A stretch of DNA of 41,179 bases from an uncultured Eubacteriales bacterium (lineage in GTDB: Bacteria > Bacillota > Clostridia > Christensenellales > Aristaeellaceae): contig CADBCX010000004.1 of NCBI GenBank assembly GCA_902793245.1, positions 1-41,179 of the forward strand. Reading direction: 5' to 3'. A program made the position numbers and the translations under genes. Positions 24,856 to 32,837 of the stretch are shown piece by piece; within the stretch, counting starts at the first letter, position 1; every line of letters begins with the position of its first letter. The notes beneath the pieces were generated by a model. The model saw only the letters and a list, made by a program, of their open reading frames with translations. It had not been told where the DNA came from and did not search any database.

Positions 24856-26334
24856 TCACAAATTCTTTCTTGGCAGCAGCACCAGCAGCGCGCCCAGCAG
24901 CACCAGCAGCGGCAGCATGATGGTGATGATCACGGCGGGAGTGATGTTCCCCAAGGTCAATCCTTCGCGCTGGGCGGGTTTGGGAATAATGTCCAGGCTC
25001 ACCGGCTCTTTTTCCTGAAGCGAATGGATCACCTGCAGCAGGAACGCGGTGGAAGACGTGTTCATCTGCATCCAGTAATCGGTGAACGCGTTGTTGTCCC
25101 CCAGGATGAACAAGTGGGAAACAACGCCGCTGTCAAACAGCTTGTCCGACCACATGGAAACCGCGAATTGCCCTTCTTCATCGCCGGGCTGCTGTTCCAC
25201 GGTATCCTCCCCGCTTACGTCCCGCCGCAGGTAGGCTTCCCCGGTAATAAGCAGAGGATACGCCATCACGCCGTCCGGCTGCACGTCCTGGGATCGGAAC
25301 GCGCGCGCCTCGGCAATCAGCAGGATGGTTTCGCCTTTGGTCACCAGCGTGTGGGTCACATCCGTGTCCATCATATAAGGCATCAGGATCACCGGGTAAT
25401 TCGCGTAATAGCTTTCCCGGTCCTCCTCCTTCGCAACCACCAGGCCGGGACAGGCTTCGATGCCGTAGGAGCGCAGCAGGGCGTTATAATTGCTCAGGTC
25501 CAGGGGATCGTCGTATTCCGCCGTAACGAAAAAGTCGCCGCCCGCTTTGGCAAAATCCAGCAGCTGGTTCAGCTCCTCATCGGACAGGTCATACTGCGGA
25601 GACAGGATCATCAGCGGATCGGCGGGGTTCAGCGTGTCTCCCGCCGCCAGATTCACCCGGACGACCCTGTAATTGGATTCTGTCAGCGTCTCCTCCAGCT
25701 TTTCCGTCTCCGTGCGGTTTTTTTCCCTGTGGCCGGACAGAATCTGAATACAGGGCACGCTGTCCTGCGTCACATACAGGATGGCTTCCGTGACGCTTTT
25801 TTCATAGGAAATCATCGTCTGGTCGAAAAAGCCGGTGTCCATATTGAAGGAATGATAGATATAGTCCGATTCGTTCAGCACCCGGGACAGGCCGGTGGCC
25901 GGGCAGTGGACGATCAGGCATTCGTCCGTCACCTGGGCACTTCCCGCCGCATCGGTAAACTGGGTTTTCAGCAGAGGATTCTGCAGCAGGTTTTCTCTCG
26001 TCACCGTCACATGGTCGGACGCCACGTCATACCGGTTCAGAAGGGACAGCAGGTCTTCATCCCCGCCCGACGCGGGCGTGACTGCGTAGATATGCACGTC
26101 CTTCTCCAATTGCGCCAGCACGTTTTTGGTTATTTCTCCCTGTGTGGTCGCCCCGTTGAAGGAGCAGTCCACCTGCAGGGCGTAGCGGCTTTCCAGCCCG
26201 TCAAAGAGCGCCGACAGCAGCACGATCAGCGCCACCACGCAGGCGGTCAGCGCCGCGGAAAAACCGCCGCAGCGCAGCTTCCGGTTATTCTTTATCCCGT
26301 TCAGCCAGGCGTTCCATTTTTCCATGCCTTTCAT
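24856..26334 (-). CDS. GldG-like auxiliary protein of an ABC transporter
   Basis: This 492-residue protein has an N-terminal membrane helix (about 25-45), an extracellular GATase-like ABC_transp_aux domain (for example VPCIQILSGHREKNR and PLMILSPQYDLSDEELNQL), and a C-terminal helix (LLVLLGALLVLLPRKN). I take the ATG at 26334, which overlaps the permease stop by four bases and has AGGTGGAG upstream; an ATG nine bases further in is the alternative. The open frame extends 181 codons farther upstream, but that is only a shadow of the permease gene. In Bacteroidetes the homologue is tied to gliding; here it is probably an envelope transporter part. Confidence 0.88.
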   Translation of the reverse strand: MKGMEKWNAWLNGIKNNRKLRCGGFSAALTACVVALIVLLSALFDGLESRYALQVDCSFNGATTQGEITKNVLAQLEKDVHIYAVTPASGGDEDLLSLLNRYDVASDHVTVTRENLLQNPLLKTQFTDAAGSAQVTDECLIVHCPATGLSRVLNESDYIYHSFNMDTGFFDQTMISYEKSVTEAILYVTQDSVPCIQILSGHREKNRTETEKLEETLTESNYRVVRVNLAAGDTLNPADPLMILSPQYDLSDEELNQLLDFAKAGGDFFVTAEYDDPLDLSNYNALLRSYGIEACPGLVVAKEEDRESYYANYPVILMPYMMDTDVTHTLVTKGETILLIAEARAFRSQDVQPDGVMAYPLLITGEAYLRRDVSGEDTVEQQPGDEEGQFAVSMWSDKLFDSGVVSHLFILGDNNAFTDYWMQMNTSSTAFLLQVIHSLQEKEPVSLDIIPKPAQREGLTLGNITPAVIITIMLPLLVLLGALLVLLPRKNL

Positions 26335-27041
26335 GCCTCGCTCCACCTGCGGGCATCCAGGGCCCGCACGCTCAGAAAAATCATGACAATGATGAAGAAC
26401 AGGTAATACATCACGTTGCTCAGGCTCAGCTGCCCGCGCACAAAAGGCGCGAATCGCTGATACAGGCTGACAAAATTCAGCGCCTGGCTGATCCACTCGA
26501 TCGTGACGGCGGAGGCCAGCACATCGGCCATCCACACCAGCAGGTTCACCCCGACACCCAGCACCACAGCGGTCATCTGGCTTTTGGCGAAGCAGGAAAC
26601 GAACAGGTCCAGGGCGAGGAAGGCGCAGCCCTGCAGCACCAGCCCCAGGTATCCCACGGCGGTTTCCGCTATATACAGCTTGCCGTATACCGCGATCACG
26701 CAGGCATACATGCCGCTGCATACCACCGCCAGCAGCAGCACCGAGCAGGCGGCCAGATACTTGCCCACAATGATTCCGCTCAGCGGGCAGGGCGACGCCA
26801 GCAGCATCTGATCCGTGTTCCGCTGCCGCTCCCCGGCGACCAGGCGCATGGTGATAATGGGCGACAGGAGCATCCACAGGTAGCTCAGCTCGCTCAGCAG
26901 CGCCAGCAGATTGCTGGACCGGGCGGCCAGATTGCTTACGCCGAAAAAGATACTGCCCAGCGTCAAAAAAACGCCCAGGAAAACATAGGCAGCCGAAGTG
27001 TAAAAATAACTTTGAATTTCACGCCGGTAAATGGCGAGCAT
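26331..27041 (-). CDS. ABC-2 type permease, GldF-like
   Basis: This 236-residue membrane protein has about six hydrophobic segments. It begins MLAIYRREIQSYFYTS, the amphipathic start usual for ABC-2 permeases such as NosY/GldF, and contains the ERQRNTDQMLLASP segment typical of the family. It lies between the ATPase and the GldG-like gene and would form the channel of that transporter. The gap to the ATPase gene is about 45 bases. Confidence 0.92.
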   Translation of the reverse strand: MLAIYRREIQSYFYTSAAYVFLGVFLTLGSIFFGVSNLAARSSNLLALLSELSYLWMLLSPIITMRLVAGERQRNTDQMLLASPCPLSGIIVGKYLAACSVLLLAVVCSGMYACVIAVYGKLYIAETAVGYLGLVLQGCAFLALDLFVSCFAKSQMTAVVLGVGVNLLVWMADVLASAVTIEWISQALNFVSLYQRFAPFVRGQLSLSNVMYYLFFIIVMIFLSVRALDARRWSEA

Positions 27042-27086
27042 AAAAACCTCCGCTTGTTTTCGTGAAATATCAGGCGTTCCGCGCCG

Positions 27087-28019
27087 TTAAGGCGTTTCGT
27101 CCATGGTGGCCCGCAGGAACACATCCTCCAGGCTGTCCTCCACCGGAGAAAGGCGCAGCAGCGGCGTTTGCAGCGCGCAAAGCAGCGTAAACAATTCGCG
27201 TTCCGCCAGGCCCCCGTCGTCCACCGTCAGCACCGCCTGGGTCAGGGCCGGGTCGCTGTTTTTTTCGGGCTCCACCTGCCGGGTGCTTTGAAGCTGCCGC
27301 AGGGCGGGCAAAAGCTTTTCCTTCGGGCAGTCTACCACCACCCGCATTTTGTGTTCCCTGCTGTAGGGGTCATGCAGCAGCCGGTCGCAGATGACCTTTC
27401 CATGGTGCAGGATGATCACCCGGCTGCATACCGCCTGCACTTCGCTCAGGATGTGGGAGGAAAACAGGATGGTATGCTCTCCCGCGAGGGACAGGATCAG
27501 CTGCCGCATTTCGCTGTTCTGCCTGGGGTCCAGGCCGGCGGTGGGCTCGTCCAGCACGATCACCTCCGGCGTGCCGCACAGCGCCTGGGCCACCCCCGTG
27601 CGCTGGCGGTAGCCTTTGGAAAGGTTCGAGATTTTCCTGTCCAGCACGTCGGAAAGGCCCGTTTTCTCCGCCACGGCTTCCACGTGGGCGGGAATGGCTT
27701 TTCTTTCCACTTCTTTCAGTTCGCACGCAAAGCGCAGGTAGGCGCGCACCGTCATTTCATCGTACATCGGCACGATTTCGGGCAGATAGCCGATCATCCG
27801 CTTCGCTTCCCGGGGATGGAGGATGATGTCGTTCCCGCCGATGGACACGCTGCCGGACGTTGGCGCGAGGCACCCCGTCAGGATATTCATGGCCGTGGTC
27901 TTGCCCGCCCCGTTCTGCCCCAGCAGGCCCAGCACCTGCCCCTTGGGCACGGAAAAGGCAACGTCCTGCAGGGCGTTCAGCGTGCCGTACCGTTTGGATA
28001 CGTGGTCAAAAGAAATCAT
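27087..28019 (-). CDS. ABC transporter ATPase, GldA-like
   Basis: This 310-residue ATPase is the first gene of the four-gene unit. Walker A is GQNGAGKTT (about 34-42), Q-loop YLPEIVPMYDE, signature LSKGYRQR (about 133-140), Walker B VIVLDEPTAGLDP and H-loop SSHILSEV. The C-terminal third (about 220-310) is an extra domain common in ABC-2 family ATPases. A perfect -10 box with extended TG lies 42 bases before the start, and GGGAGGAG precedes the ATG. Confidence 0.93.
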   Translation of the reverse strand: MISFDHVSKRYGTLNALQDVAFSVPKGQVLGLLGQNGAGKTTAMNILTGCLAPTSGSVSIGGNDIILHPREAKRMIGYLPEIVPMYDEMTVRAYLRFACELKEVERKAIPAHVEAVAEKTGLSDVLDRKISNLSKGYRQRTGVAQALCGTPEVIVLDEPTAGLDPRQNSEMRQLILSLAGEHTILFSSHILSEVQAVCSRVIILHHGKVICDRLLHDPYSREHKMRVVVDCPKEKLLPALRQLQSTRQVEPEKNSDPALTQAVLTVDDGGLAERELFTLLCALQTPLLRLSPVEDSLEDVFLRATMDETP

Positions 28020-28060
28020 CGGCGCTCCTCCCGTGTTTTCCTTTCCGAATATGCTTTTTG

Positions 28061-28069
28061 ATTATAGCA
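28061..28069 (-). promoter_or_regulatory. Extended -10 promoter of the Gld-type operon
   Basis: TGC-TATAAT on the minus strand (TATAAT at 28061-28066). No good -35 box lies at normal spacing, as is common for extended -10 promoters. Confidence 0.65.
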
Positions 28070-28170
28070 TAGACATCGATAGAAAACGTGAACAAATTGT
28101 TAAGCTATTACGAAACTGTAACGAATTATGTCCAGTTTTGCCGAACAGCTTTACGAGGGCGGGAAACATG

Positions 28171-28179
28171 TGATATAAT
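28171..28179 (+). promoter_or_regulatory. Extended -10 promoter of the unknown membrane protein gene
   Basis: TGA-TATAAT, with TATAAT at 28174-28179. The leader of about 85 bases that follows contains small hairpins, described separately. Confidence 0.65.
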
Positions 28180-28187
28180 AGGCTTGT

Positions 28188-28235
28188 GGCGCCCACTTGA
28201 CAGTTAAAAAAAGCGCCCAACGGGATGCAAATCCC
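28188..28235 (+). other. Folded leader of the unknown membrane protein gene
   Basis: GGCGC (28188-28192) can pair with GCGCC (28213-28217). Next to it GGGAT (28222-28226) pairs with ATCCC (28231-28235) across a GCAA tetraloop of the stable GNRA type. It resembles no riboswitch I know well enough to name. Confidence 0.35.
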
Positions 28236-28268
28236 CACTTTGAGCAACGAAAGAAGGCAATTTTCGCT

Positions 28269-28751
28269 ATGTATAGGAAAGTTACCCCACGTTTTCAGAT
28301 GACAAACGAGAACCTGAAAACGCAGCGGGGCGTGCTGGTGATCGTGTGCGCCGTGCTGCTGATCCTGACGGTGGTATTAGGTTTTTTGACCCTGCGGAAT
28401 ATGAATTATCAGGGAAAGGTCCAGACGCAGATCAGCCAGCGCATGTACAGCGCTTCAGCCTCGGCCATCGATGAAATCAACAAGCTGGGCAGCATCGTCA
28501 CGTCCAACGCTTCCGCGCACCTCGCTCGGGTGCGGCAATACGTGTATTATATGGATCAGTTGAACAGCTTCAGCATTTCCCTGGCCGGCGGCGAAAGCGG
28601 CAGACTGGTGAAAAGCGATTATTTCACCACGCTGTACGCCGACCTGGACAACATGGAAACCCTGATTCAGCTTTCCACCACGTCCACCCTCGACGCCCGC
28701 ACGCTGCTGCAAAACCACCTGACCGAGCTTCAAAACGCGCTGCCGCGCTGA
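28269..28751 (+). CDS. Unknown single-pass membrane protein
   Basis: I do not recognise this 160-residue protein. It has a short basic N-terminus, one membrane helix (about 21-43), and an outside domain of about 115 residues that is largely helical and polar, with SASASAIDEINKLGSIVTSNASAHLARVRQY suggesting a coiled region. The shape recalls the sensor part of a methyl-accepting or histidine kinase protein without a signalling domain. I start it at ATG 28269, about eleven bases after AGAAGG. Its stop codon directly abuts the stop of the convergent thioesterase gene with no space and no terminator. Confidence 0.8.
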   Translation: MYRKVTPRFQMTNENLKTQRGVLVIVCAVLLILTVVLGFLTLRNMNYQGKVQTQISQRMYSASASAIDEINKLGSIVTSNASAHLARVRQYVYYMDQLNSFSISLAGGESGRLVKSDYFTTLYADLDNMETLIQLSTTSTLDARTLLQNHLTELQNALPR

Positions 28752-29168
28752 TTATTCCTGAGGAATCAAAGCGGCAATCGCCGCGCAGAAATCCGGCATT
28801 TCCCGCTTCATCCGCACGAAATGTCCTTCACGGTTCAAAAACACATGCTCCGACCGGGCCGAGCACACCTGCTCCCCGGTTTTTTTGTTGCGCATGTCAT
28901 ACCGGATGGAAAGCACCACCCTGTCAAAGGATGCGGGCATAACGGTGATTTCCACCTCGTCGCCAAAGGTGGAGGGCTTTATATAATCGCAGGCCACAGC
29001 TTTCACCGGCGATACCACGTTCCTGGCTTCCATTTCAGCATAGGGAAAGCCTAATTGCTCCATAAAGTCGATGCGGGCTTCCTCCATCCAGCGGATGTAG
29101 TTGCTATGGTGCGCCAGGCCCATCATGTCCGTTTCGTAATACTGCACTCGATGCGTGTAGGGCTTCAT
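28752..29168 (-). CDS. Acyl-CoA thioesterase, 4HBT/YbgC family
   Basis: This 138-residue hot-dog-fold thioesterase hydrolyses acyl-CoA esters. It has the YbgC pattern VQYYETDMMGLAHHSNYIRWMEEAR with the catalytic aspartate near residue 14 and the HxxN of the substrate site. The start at 29168 overlaps the upstream zinc-ribbon gene by four bases and is preceded by GGAGGAGG; an ATG 15 bases earlier lies within that gene. The substrate chain length is not predictable. Coupling with a zinc-ribbon protein is unusual for YbgC, which normally lies with tolQRAB in Gram-negatives. Confidence 0.9.
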   Translation of the reverse strand: MKPYTHRVQYYETDMMGLAHHSNYIRWMEEARIDFMEQLGFPYAEMEARNVVSPVKAVACDYIKPSTFGDEVEITVMPASFDRVVLSIRYDMRNKKTGEQVCSARSEHVFLNREGHFVRMKREMPDFCAAIAALIPQE

Positions 29169-29461
29169 GGTTCCTCCTCCCATCCTTCCGCGCCGTCGGC
29201 GTCTTCATGTTTCCTGATGGATTGCAAGCCCGGCGCAATTACCTGGTCGGAGGCGTCCTCCGCCGCGTATTGGCGCAGGAAAAAAGCCTGTTCGCCGGGG
29301 GTTTCATTCTTTAATTCCAGAATGGCTTCCCGGCTCAGAGCCTGGCCGTCGCCCTGGCAGGCGTAGCAGCGGTATAAGCATTCGGGGCAGACGCAGCAAT
29401 TGTCCCGTTCGGAATGCACCATGTAACTGTCTGTGTTGCAGCGCGGACATCCGCAGCGCAT
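29165..29461 (-). CDS. Small zinc-ribbon protein of unknown function
   Basis: This 98-residue protein starts MRCGCPRCNTDSYMV and has about nine cysteines within the first 37 residues, in CxCPxC, CxCPEC and CYAC arrangements, so it probably binds one or two zinc ions. The rest is acidic and helical and ends GWEEEP. I choose the ATG at 29461, six bases after GAGGTG; a GTG nine bases upstream is the alternative. No function can be given. Heptad repeat copy 5 lies directly upstream. Confidence 0.8.
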   Translation of the reverse strand: MRCGCPRCNTDSYMVHSERDNCCVCPECLYRCYACQGDGQALSREAILELKNETPGEQAFFLRQYAAEDASDQVIAPGLQSIRKHEDADGAEGWEEEP

Positions 29462-29496
29462 TTTGTTCACCTCGGTTCAGGGAATGGAAGAACTCA

Positions 29497-29592
29497 GAGT
29501 ACAGAGTGCAGAGTACAGAGGATATAGTGTGCGCTGTTTGACCTCAGCTTATTGGCTGGCCATATCAATCTGTACTCTGCACTCTGTACTCT
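29497..29592. repeat. Heptad-armed inverted repeat, copy 5 (reverse orientation)
   Basis: The arms are of GAGTACA and GAGTGCA heptads. On the minus strand the order is arm, GATTGATAT, core, arm, matching copy 3, and the core contains GTCAAACAGCGCACACTATA, related to that of copy 3. It ends seven bases from the DUF4003 stop codon. Confidence 0.85.
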
Positions 29593-29598
29593 AATTCA

Positions 29599-30588
29599 TT
29601 AATGATTGCTCGCTGCCGCGGCGCTGGATGCGGCGACGGAAGCGGTGATGGCGCACATGGCCATTTCCTGGGCGATGATCTGCACCAGGGTGCTGGTCAT
29701 GGCGGCGGTGTTGGCCTGCTCCCGGTTGGTGTACAGGTCGGACACCAGCAGGGCGGCGTGCATGGCCCGGGTCTTTTTATCATAACCCAACAGACCAATG
29801 TAACCTTTTTGGGTTTTCAGGAATTCGCTTGCCTCCTGAATATCCTGCACCAGCTCGGGGATGCCGACGCCCGTCACAGACAGGGCGGCCAGGGTGCTCA
29901 GTTCGTAGTACCGGCCATACTTCACGCCCGCTTCCCGCAGCGCGTCGTACAGCTCGATCACCCGGCCCGCCTTTTCGTCGGGGCTGCCATCGGTCAGGGC
30001 CAGGATGTGGGACACGGTCTGCACCTCGTTGCCGATGGAAAACCGGGCTTTCAGCGCGGTATAGCAGGCTTCCATATCGTCGATCAGCTCGTCATCGGTC
30101 TTGTCGGAGAAGGCCATCAGCACGGCGAACACGCTGTCCTCGGTGGAGGTAAGGAAGGGGTGCTCCTTCTGCATCCTCTTGTAGATCACCTTGCCGCGGG
30201 CGGCTTTTTCCTCCACCTGGCTCCTGTCGCACAGGCCGGTGAGCAGGAACGCCACCAGCGCCAGATATTCCGAGCCCCAGAATTCCTGCTTGAGCAGGCT
30301 GTAATTCTCCAGCGCCTGGGCCATTTTCTCCTCGGGCAGCTCGCTCAGGGCCAGCATCGCGGCCAGGGCGGGCCGGATGTTGCCCCGGAAATTGGAGAAG
30401 ATTCCCGTCTGGCTTTCGATGATCTTTTTGCAGCGAACCAGCTCTTCCGCGTCCGCCGTCTTGCCGTGGGCGCAGAACAGGTTGGCGCACACGGGATAAA
30501 TATATGTGCTGTCCCATTTGAAGGCTTGTTTCACGGCGTCCCGGTTCTGAATAAAGCTGTCGCACAGGGCTTGCAGTTCCGCTTTCAT
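29599..30588 (-). CDS. DUF4003 family protein
   Basis: This 329-residue, largely helical cytoplasmic protein of the DUF4003 type is found mainly in Firmicutes. It starts MKAELQALCDSFIQNRDAVK, contains SNFRGNIRPALAAML near 73-87, and has a C-terminal alanine-rich end (AASSAAAASNH). No catalytic motif or signal is visible and the role is unknown. The start at 30588 follows GGAGG at good spacing; an upstream in-frame start 36 bases earlier lacks a ribosome site. It has its own promoter. Confidence 0.85.
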   Translation of the reverse strand: MKAELQALCDSFIQNRDAVKQAFKWDSTYIYPVCANLFCAHGKTADAEELVRCKKIIESQTGIFSNFRGNIRPALAAMLALSELPEEKMAQALENYSLLKQEFWGSEYLALVAFLLTGLCDRSQVEEKAARGKVIYKRMQKEHPFLTSTEDSVFAVLMAFSDKTDDELIDDMEACYTALKARFSIGNEVQTVSHILALTDGSPDEKAGRVIELYDALREAGVKYGRYYELSTLAALSVTGVGIPELVQDIQEASEFLKTQKGYIGLLGYDKKTRAMHAALLVSDLYTNREQANTAAMTSTLVQIIAQEMAMCAITASVAASSAAAASNH

Positions 30589-30622
30589 GTTCTTTCCTCC
30601 TTTGATTTCCCGGTACGGCTGC

Positions 30623-30631
30623 ATGATACCA
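30623..30631 (-). promoter_or_regulatory. Extended -10 promoter of the DUF4003 gene
   Basis: TGG-TATCAT on the minus strand (TATCAT at 30623-30628), about 35 bases before the start. The -35 is weak. Confidence 0.5.
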
Positions 30632-30690
30632 TACCGTCAGCCGCCTGAAAAGGGAAAACCGCCGAAACATACGTTTATCCGCTTCAATTG

Positions 30691-31677
30691 TCACATCCAC
30701 CCGGTATGGCTTTCCTTGTACGCCTTCGCCGCCGCGTCCGCCTGGCGGATGAGCACGTCCATTTCGCCTTTGCTGTACACCGTCGCCCCCGCCGCCATGG
30801 CGTGGCCGCCGCCGTGGTGGTTTTCCGCCACCTGGTTGATGGTCATGAACCGGCTGCGCAGGCGCACGCGGATGCCGTCCTGGGGCTTGTCCATTTCGAT
30901 GAAGGCCAGCCAGCAAAGGCACCCCCTTATGTTTTCCAGGAAGGAGATCACGTTGCTGGCCGCCTCGGTGTTGAGGCCGAACTTCTCCTGCATTTCTTTC
31001 GACACGAAGATATACGCCACGCCGTTTTCCGTGCGCTCCATGCGCTCGTACACATAGGCGCGGAATTTCAGCGTTTCATAATTATGCAGATACAGATTGG
31101 CGTACAGCGTTTCCGTATCCACGCCCGCTTCCAGCATGAGCCCCGCCAGGCGCATGGTGTCGCCGTTCACGCCGCTGAACCGGAAGCGGCCGGAGTCCGT
31201 CACCATGCCCATAAAAATGTAGGTGGCAGCCTGAGCGGTCAATGTCAGCTCCTCGCGGAACATCTGATAAAACGCCGCGACCATTTCACAGGTGGAGGAG
31301 CGCTCCGGCTCCACCCAGTTGAGGGTGCCGTACACGTCCATTTCGATGTGGTGGTCGATTTTGATGAGTTCTTTGCACAGGGAAAATTTCTGGTTGGAAA
31401 TGCGCTCCCGGGTCGACGTGTCCACCACGATGCCCAGCGCTTCCCGGTAGGCTTCGTCCGGAACTTCCGCGTCCTCCGGCCCCAGGAACGCCAGGAAATC
31501 GGAATGCTGGCCGTCCACCAGCAGCACTTCCTGTTCCGGCCAGGTGGCCTGAATCAGCGCCTTCATGCCCTTGGACGCGCCGGCGCAGTCCCCGTCCATG
31601 CGCATATGGCGGAACAGCATGATCCGGGGGAAAGCCTTGATTTTTTCCAGGATGGCCCGCATGATTTCTTCGTTCAT
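30691..31677 (-). CDS. DHH/DHHA1 phosphoesterase, NrnA-like, second copy
   Basis: This 328-residue enzyme of the family cleaves nanoRNA, pAp or cyclic dinucleotides. The metal motifs are present: H24, D28 and D30 in RHMRMDGDCAG (where most relatives have PDGDA), D86 in VVDTS, and D108-H109-H110. The DHHA1 part ends with HGGGHAMAAGA. The start overlaps the stop of the upstream paralogue by four bases. The two proteins differ widely in sequence, so they may be specialised or form a mixed dimer. Confidence 0.9.
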   Translation of the reverse strand: MNEEIMRAILEKIKAFPRIMLFRHMRMDGDCAGASKGMKALIQATWPEQEVLLVDGQHSDFLAFLGPEDAEVPDEAYREALGIVVDTSTRERISNQKFSLCKELIKIDHHIEMDVYGTLNWVEPERSSTCEMVAAFYQMFREELTLTAQAATYIFMGMVTDSGRFRFSGVNGDTMRLAGLMLEAGVDTETLYANLYLHNYETLKFRAYVYERMERTENGVAYIFVSKEMQEKFGLNTEAASNVISFLENIRGCLCWLAFIEMDKPQDGIRVRLRSRFMTINQVAENHHGGGHAMAAGATVYSKGEMDVLIRQADAAAKAYKESHTGWM

Positions 31678-32615
31678 GTGTGTTCCTCCGTCATGGCGTC
31701 CAGGTCGCGGAGCATGGCCAGGGCTTCCTCCCGGTCTTTCAGGGTGGCGCCGCTGGCCTTCATATGCCCGCCCCCGCCGTACTTCACCGCAATGGGGTTG
31801 ATGTTGTATTTACTGGAGCGCAGCTCGCACAGCACACCCTGTTCGGCCTCCGTGAAATTCACCCAAATGTCCACGCCCTTGATGTCGTTCATCACGTTGA
31901 CCATGCCCCGGGAAATGGAGAACAGGTCGGTGCCGACCGTTTTCATTTCTTCCCGCGAGGTGTAAATATACGCCACGCCTTTTTCCGTCAGCCGGATTTT
32001 TTCCACATAACGGGCCCGCAGCTTCGCCTGTTCCAGGTCGGTGGCATACAGGCTGTGGTAAATCGCGCCCGTATCAATGGGCTGCTGCATCAGGAACGCA
32101 GCCAGGCGGAAGGTGCGCTCGCTGGTGGAATCATACCGGAACCGGCCCGAATCCGTCACCATGCCGGTGAACAGGGATTGCGCAGCCGTCAGGTTCAGCC
32201 GCCAGCCGCTTTCCAGCGCCATCTGCGCCACCAGGCCGCAGCAGCTTTCATAGCTTGTGTCAATGCATTCGATTTGGGCAATCTGCTCGATGAACAGATG
32301 ATGGTCGATGCGGGCGGTCATCTTGGCCAGCGCATAACGGCTGTCGCTGATGAGATTCCTGCCGGAAGTGTCCAGGATGATGGCGAGCGCGTCCCGATAA
32401 GCGCTGTCGGGGATATCGTCCATCCCGCTGTCCGCCATAAAGGCGTAGCGCATGGCCGCGTCGCCAACGGTATACACGGTTTTTCCGGGATAGTTTTCCA
32501 GAATCAGGTGCTTCAGCCCGATCTGGCTTCCCAGCGCGTCCCCATCCGGCGTGGTATGGCGATGCAAAATCACGGTGTCATACGCTTCGATGGCGCGAAC
32601 GATCTCTTCAAACAT
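31674..32615 (-). CDS. DHH/DHHA1 phosphoesterase, NrnA-like, first copy
   Basis: This 313-residue paralogue has the textbook motif set: H20, D24 and D26 in RHTTPDGDALGS, D82 in LDTSG, D104-H105-H106, and GGGHMKASGA at the DHHA1 site. It is the first gene of a two-gene unit with a strong promoter (17-base spacing) and ribosome site GGGGGAGAG. The likely reaction is release of 5'-NMP from short RNA or pApA, with manganese. GdpP-type PAS or GGDEF domains are absent, so it is the stand-alone type. Confidence 0.92.
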   Translation of the reverse strand: MFEEIVRAIEAYDTVILHRHTTPDGDALGSQIGLKHLILENYPGKTVYTVGDAAMRYAFMADSGMDDIPDSAYRDALAIILDTSGRNLISDSRYALAKMTARIDHHLFIEQIAQIECIDTSYESCCGLVAQMALESGWRLNLTAAQSLFTGMVTDSGRFRYDSTSERTFRLAAFLMQQPIDTGAIYHSLYATDLEQAKLRARYVEKIRLTEKGVAYIYTSREEMKTVGTDLFSISRGMVNVMNDIKGVDIWVNFTEAEQGVLCELRSSKYNINPIAVKYGGGGHMKASGATLKDREEALAMLRDLDAMTEEHT

Positions 32616-32652
32616 GGCTCTCCCCCGCAGTTTCTTATATCATTCCGATTCT

Positions 32653-32681
32653 ATTGTATAACATCCCGCGGATTTTGGCAA
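32653..32681 (-). promoter_or_regulatory. Promoter of the DHH phosphoesterase pair
   Basis: On the minus strand, TTGCCA (32676-32681) and TACAAT (32653-32658) are 17 bases apart. Confidence 0.75.
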
Positions 32682-32722
32682 TTCTTTTTCCCGCTTCGAC
32701 ATTGGAAACAGAGAGAAAAGGA

Positions 32723-32751
32723 ATGACAAAGCTTCGTTTCTATGGTATAAT
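32723..32751 (+). promoter_or_regulatory. Promoter of the AraC-type sensor-regulator gene
   Basis: ATGACA (32723-32728) and TATAAT (32746-32751) are 17 bases apart, with an extended TGG before the -10. The promoter is intact although the gene behind it is interrupted. Confidence 0.75.
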
Positions 32752-32837
32752 CCAAGTAATCCGTCATGGACGGAAACACAGACAGTACATAAGGTTCGGG
32801 CAATACAGCATGGGCCTTTATCCCGCGGGAGGCTTAC

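Noticed and set aside
24853-26406. Plus-strand frame of 517 codons opposite the GldG-like gene
   Set aside because: Mirror of a recognised gene; low-complexity His/Gln-rich product without start signals.
26335-26877. Extra 181 N-terminal codons on the GldG-like gene
   Set aside because: They overlap the permease gene in another frame. The ATG at 26334 overlaps the permease stop by four bases and has a ribosome site.
28180-28268. Leader of the unknown membrane protein as a cyclic-di-GMP riboswitch
   Set aside because: The GGGATGCAAATCCC hairpin only superficially resembles part of that motif; the other conserved elements and their order are missing.
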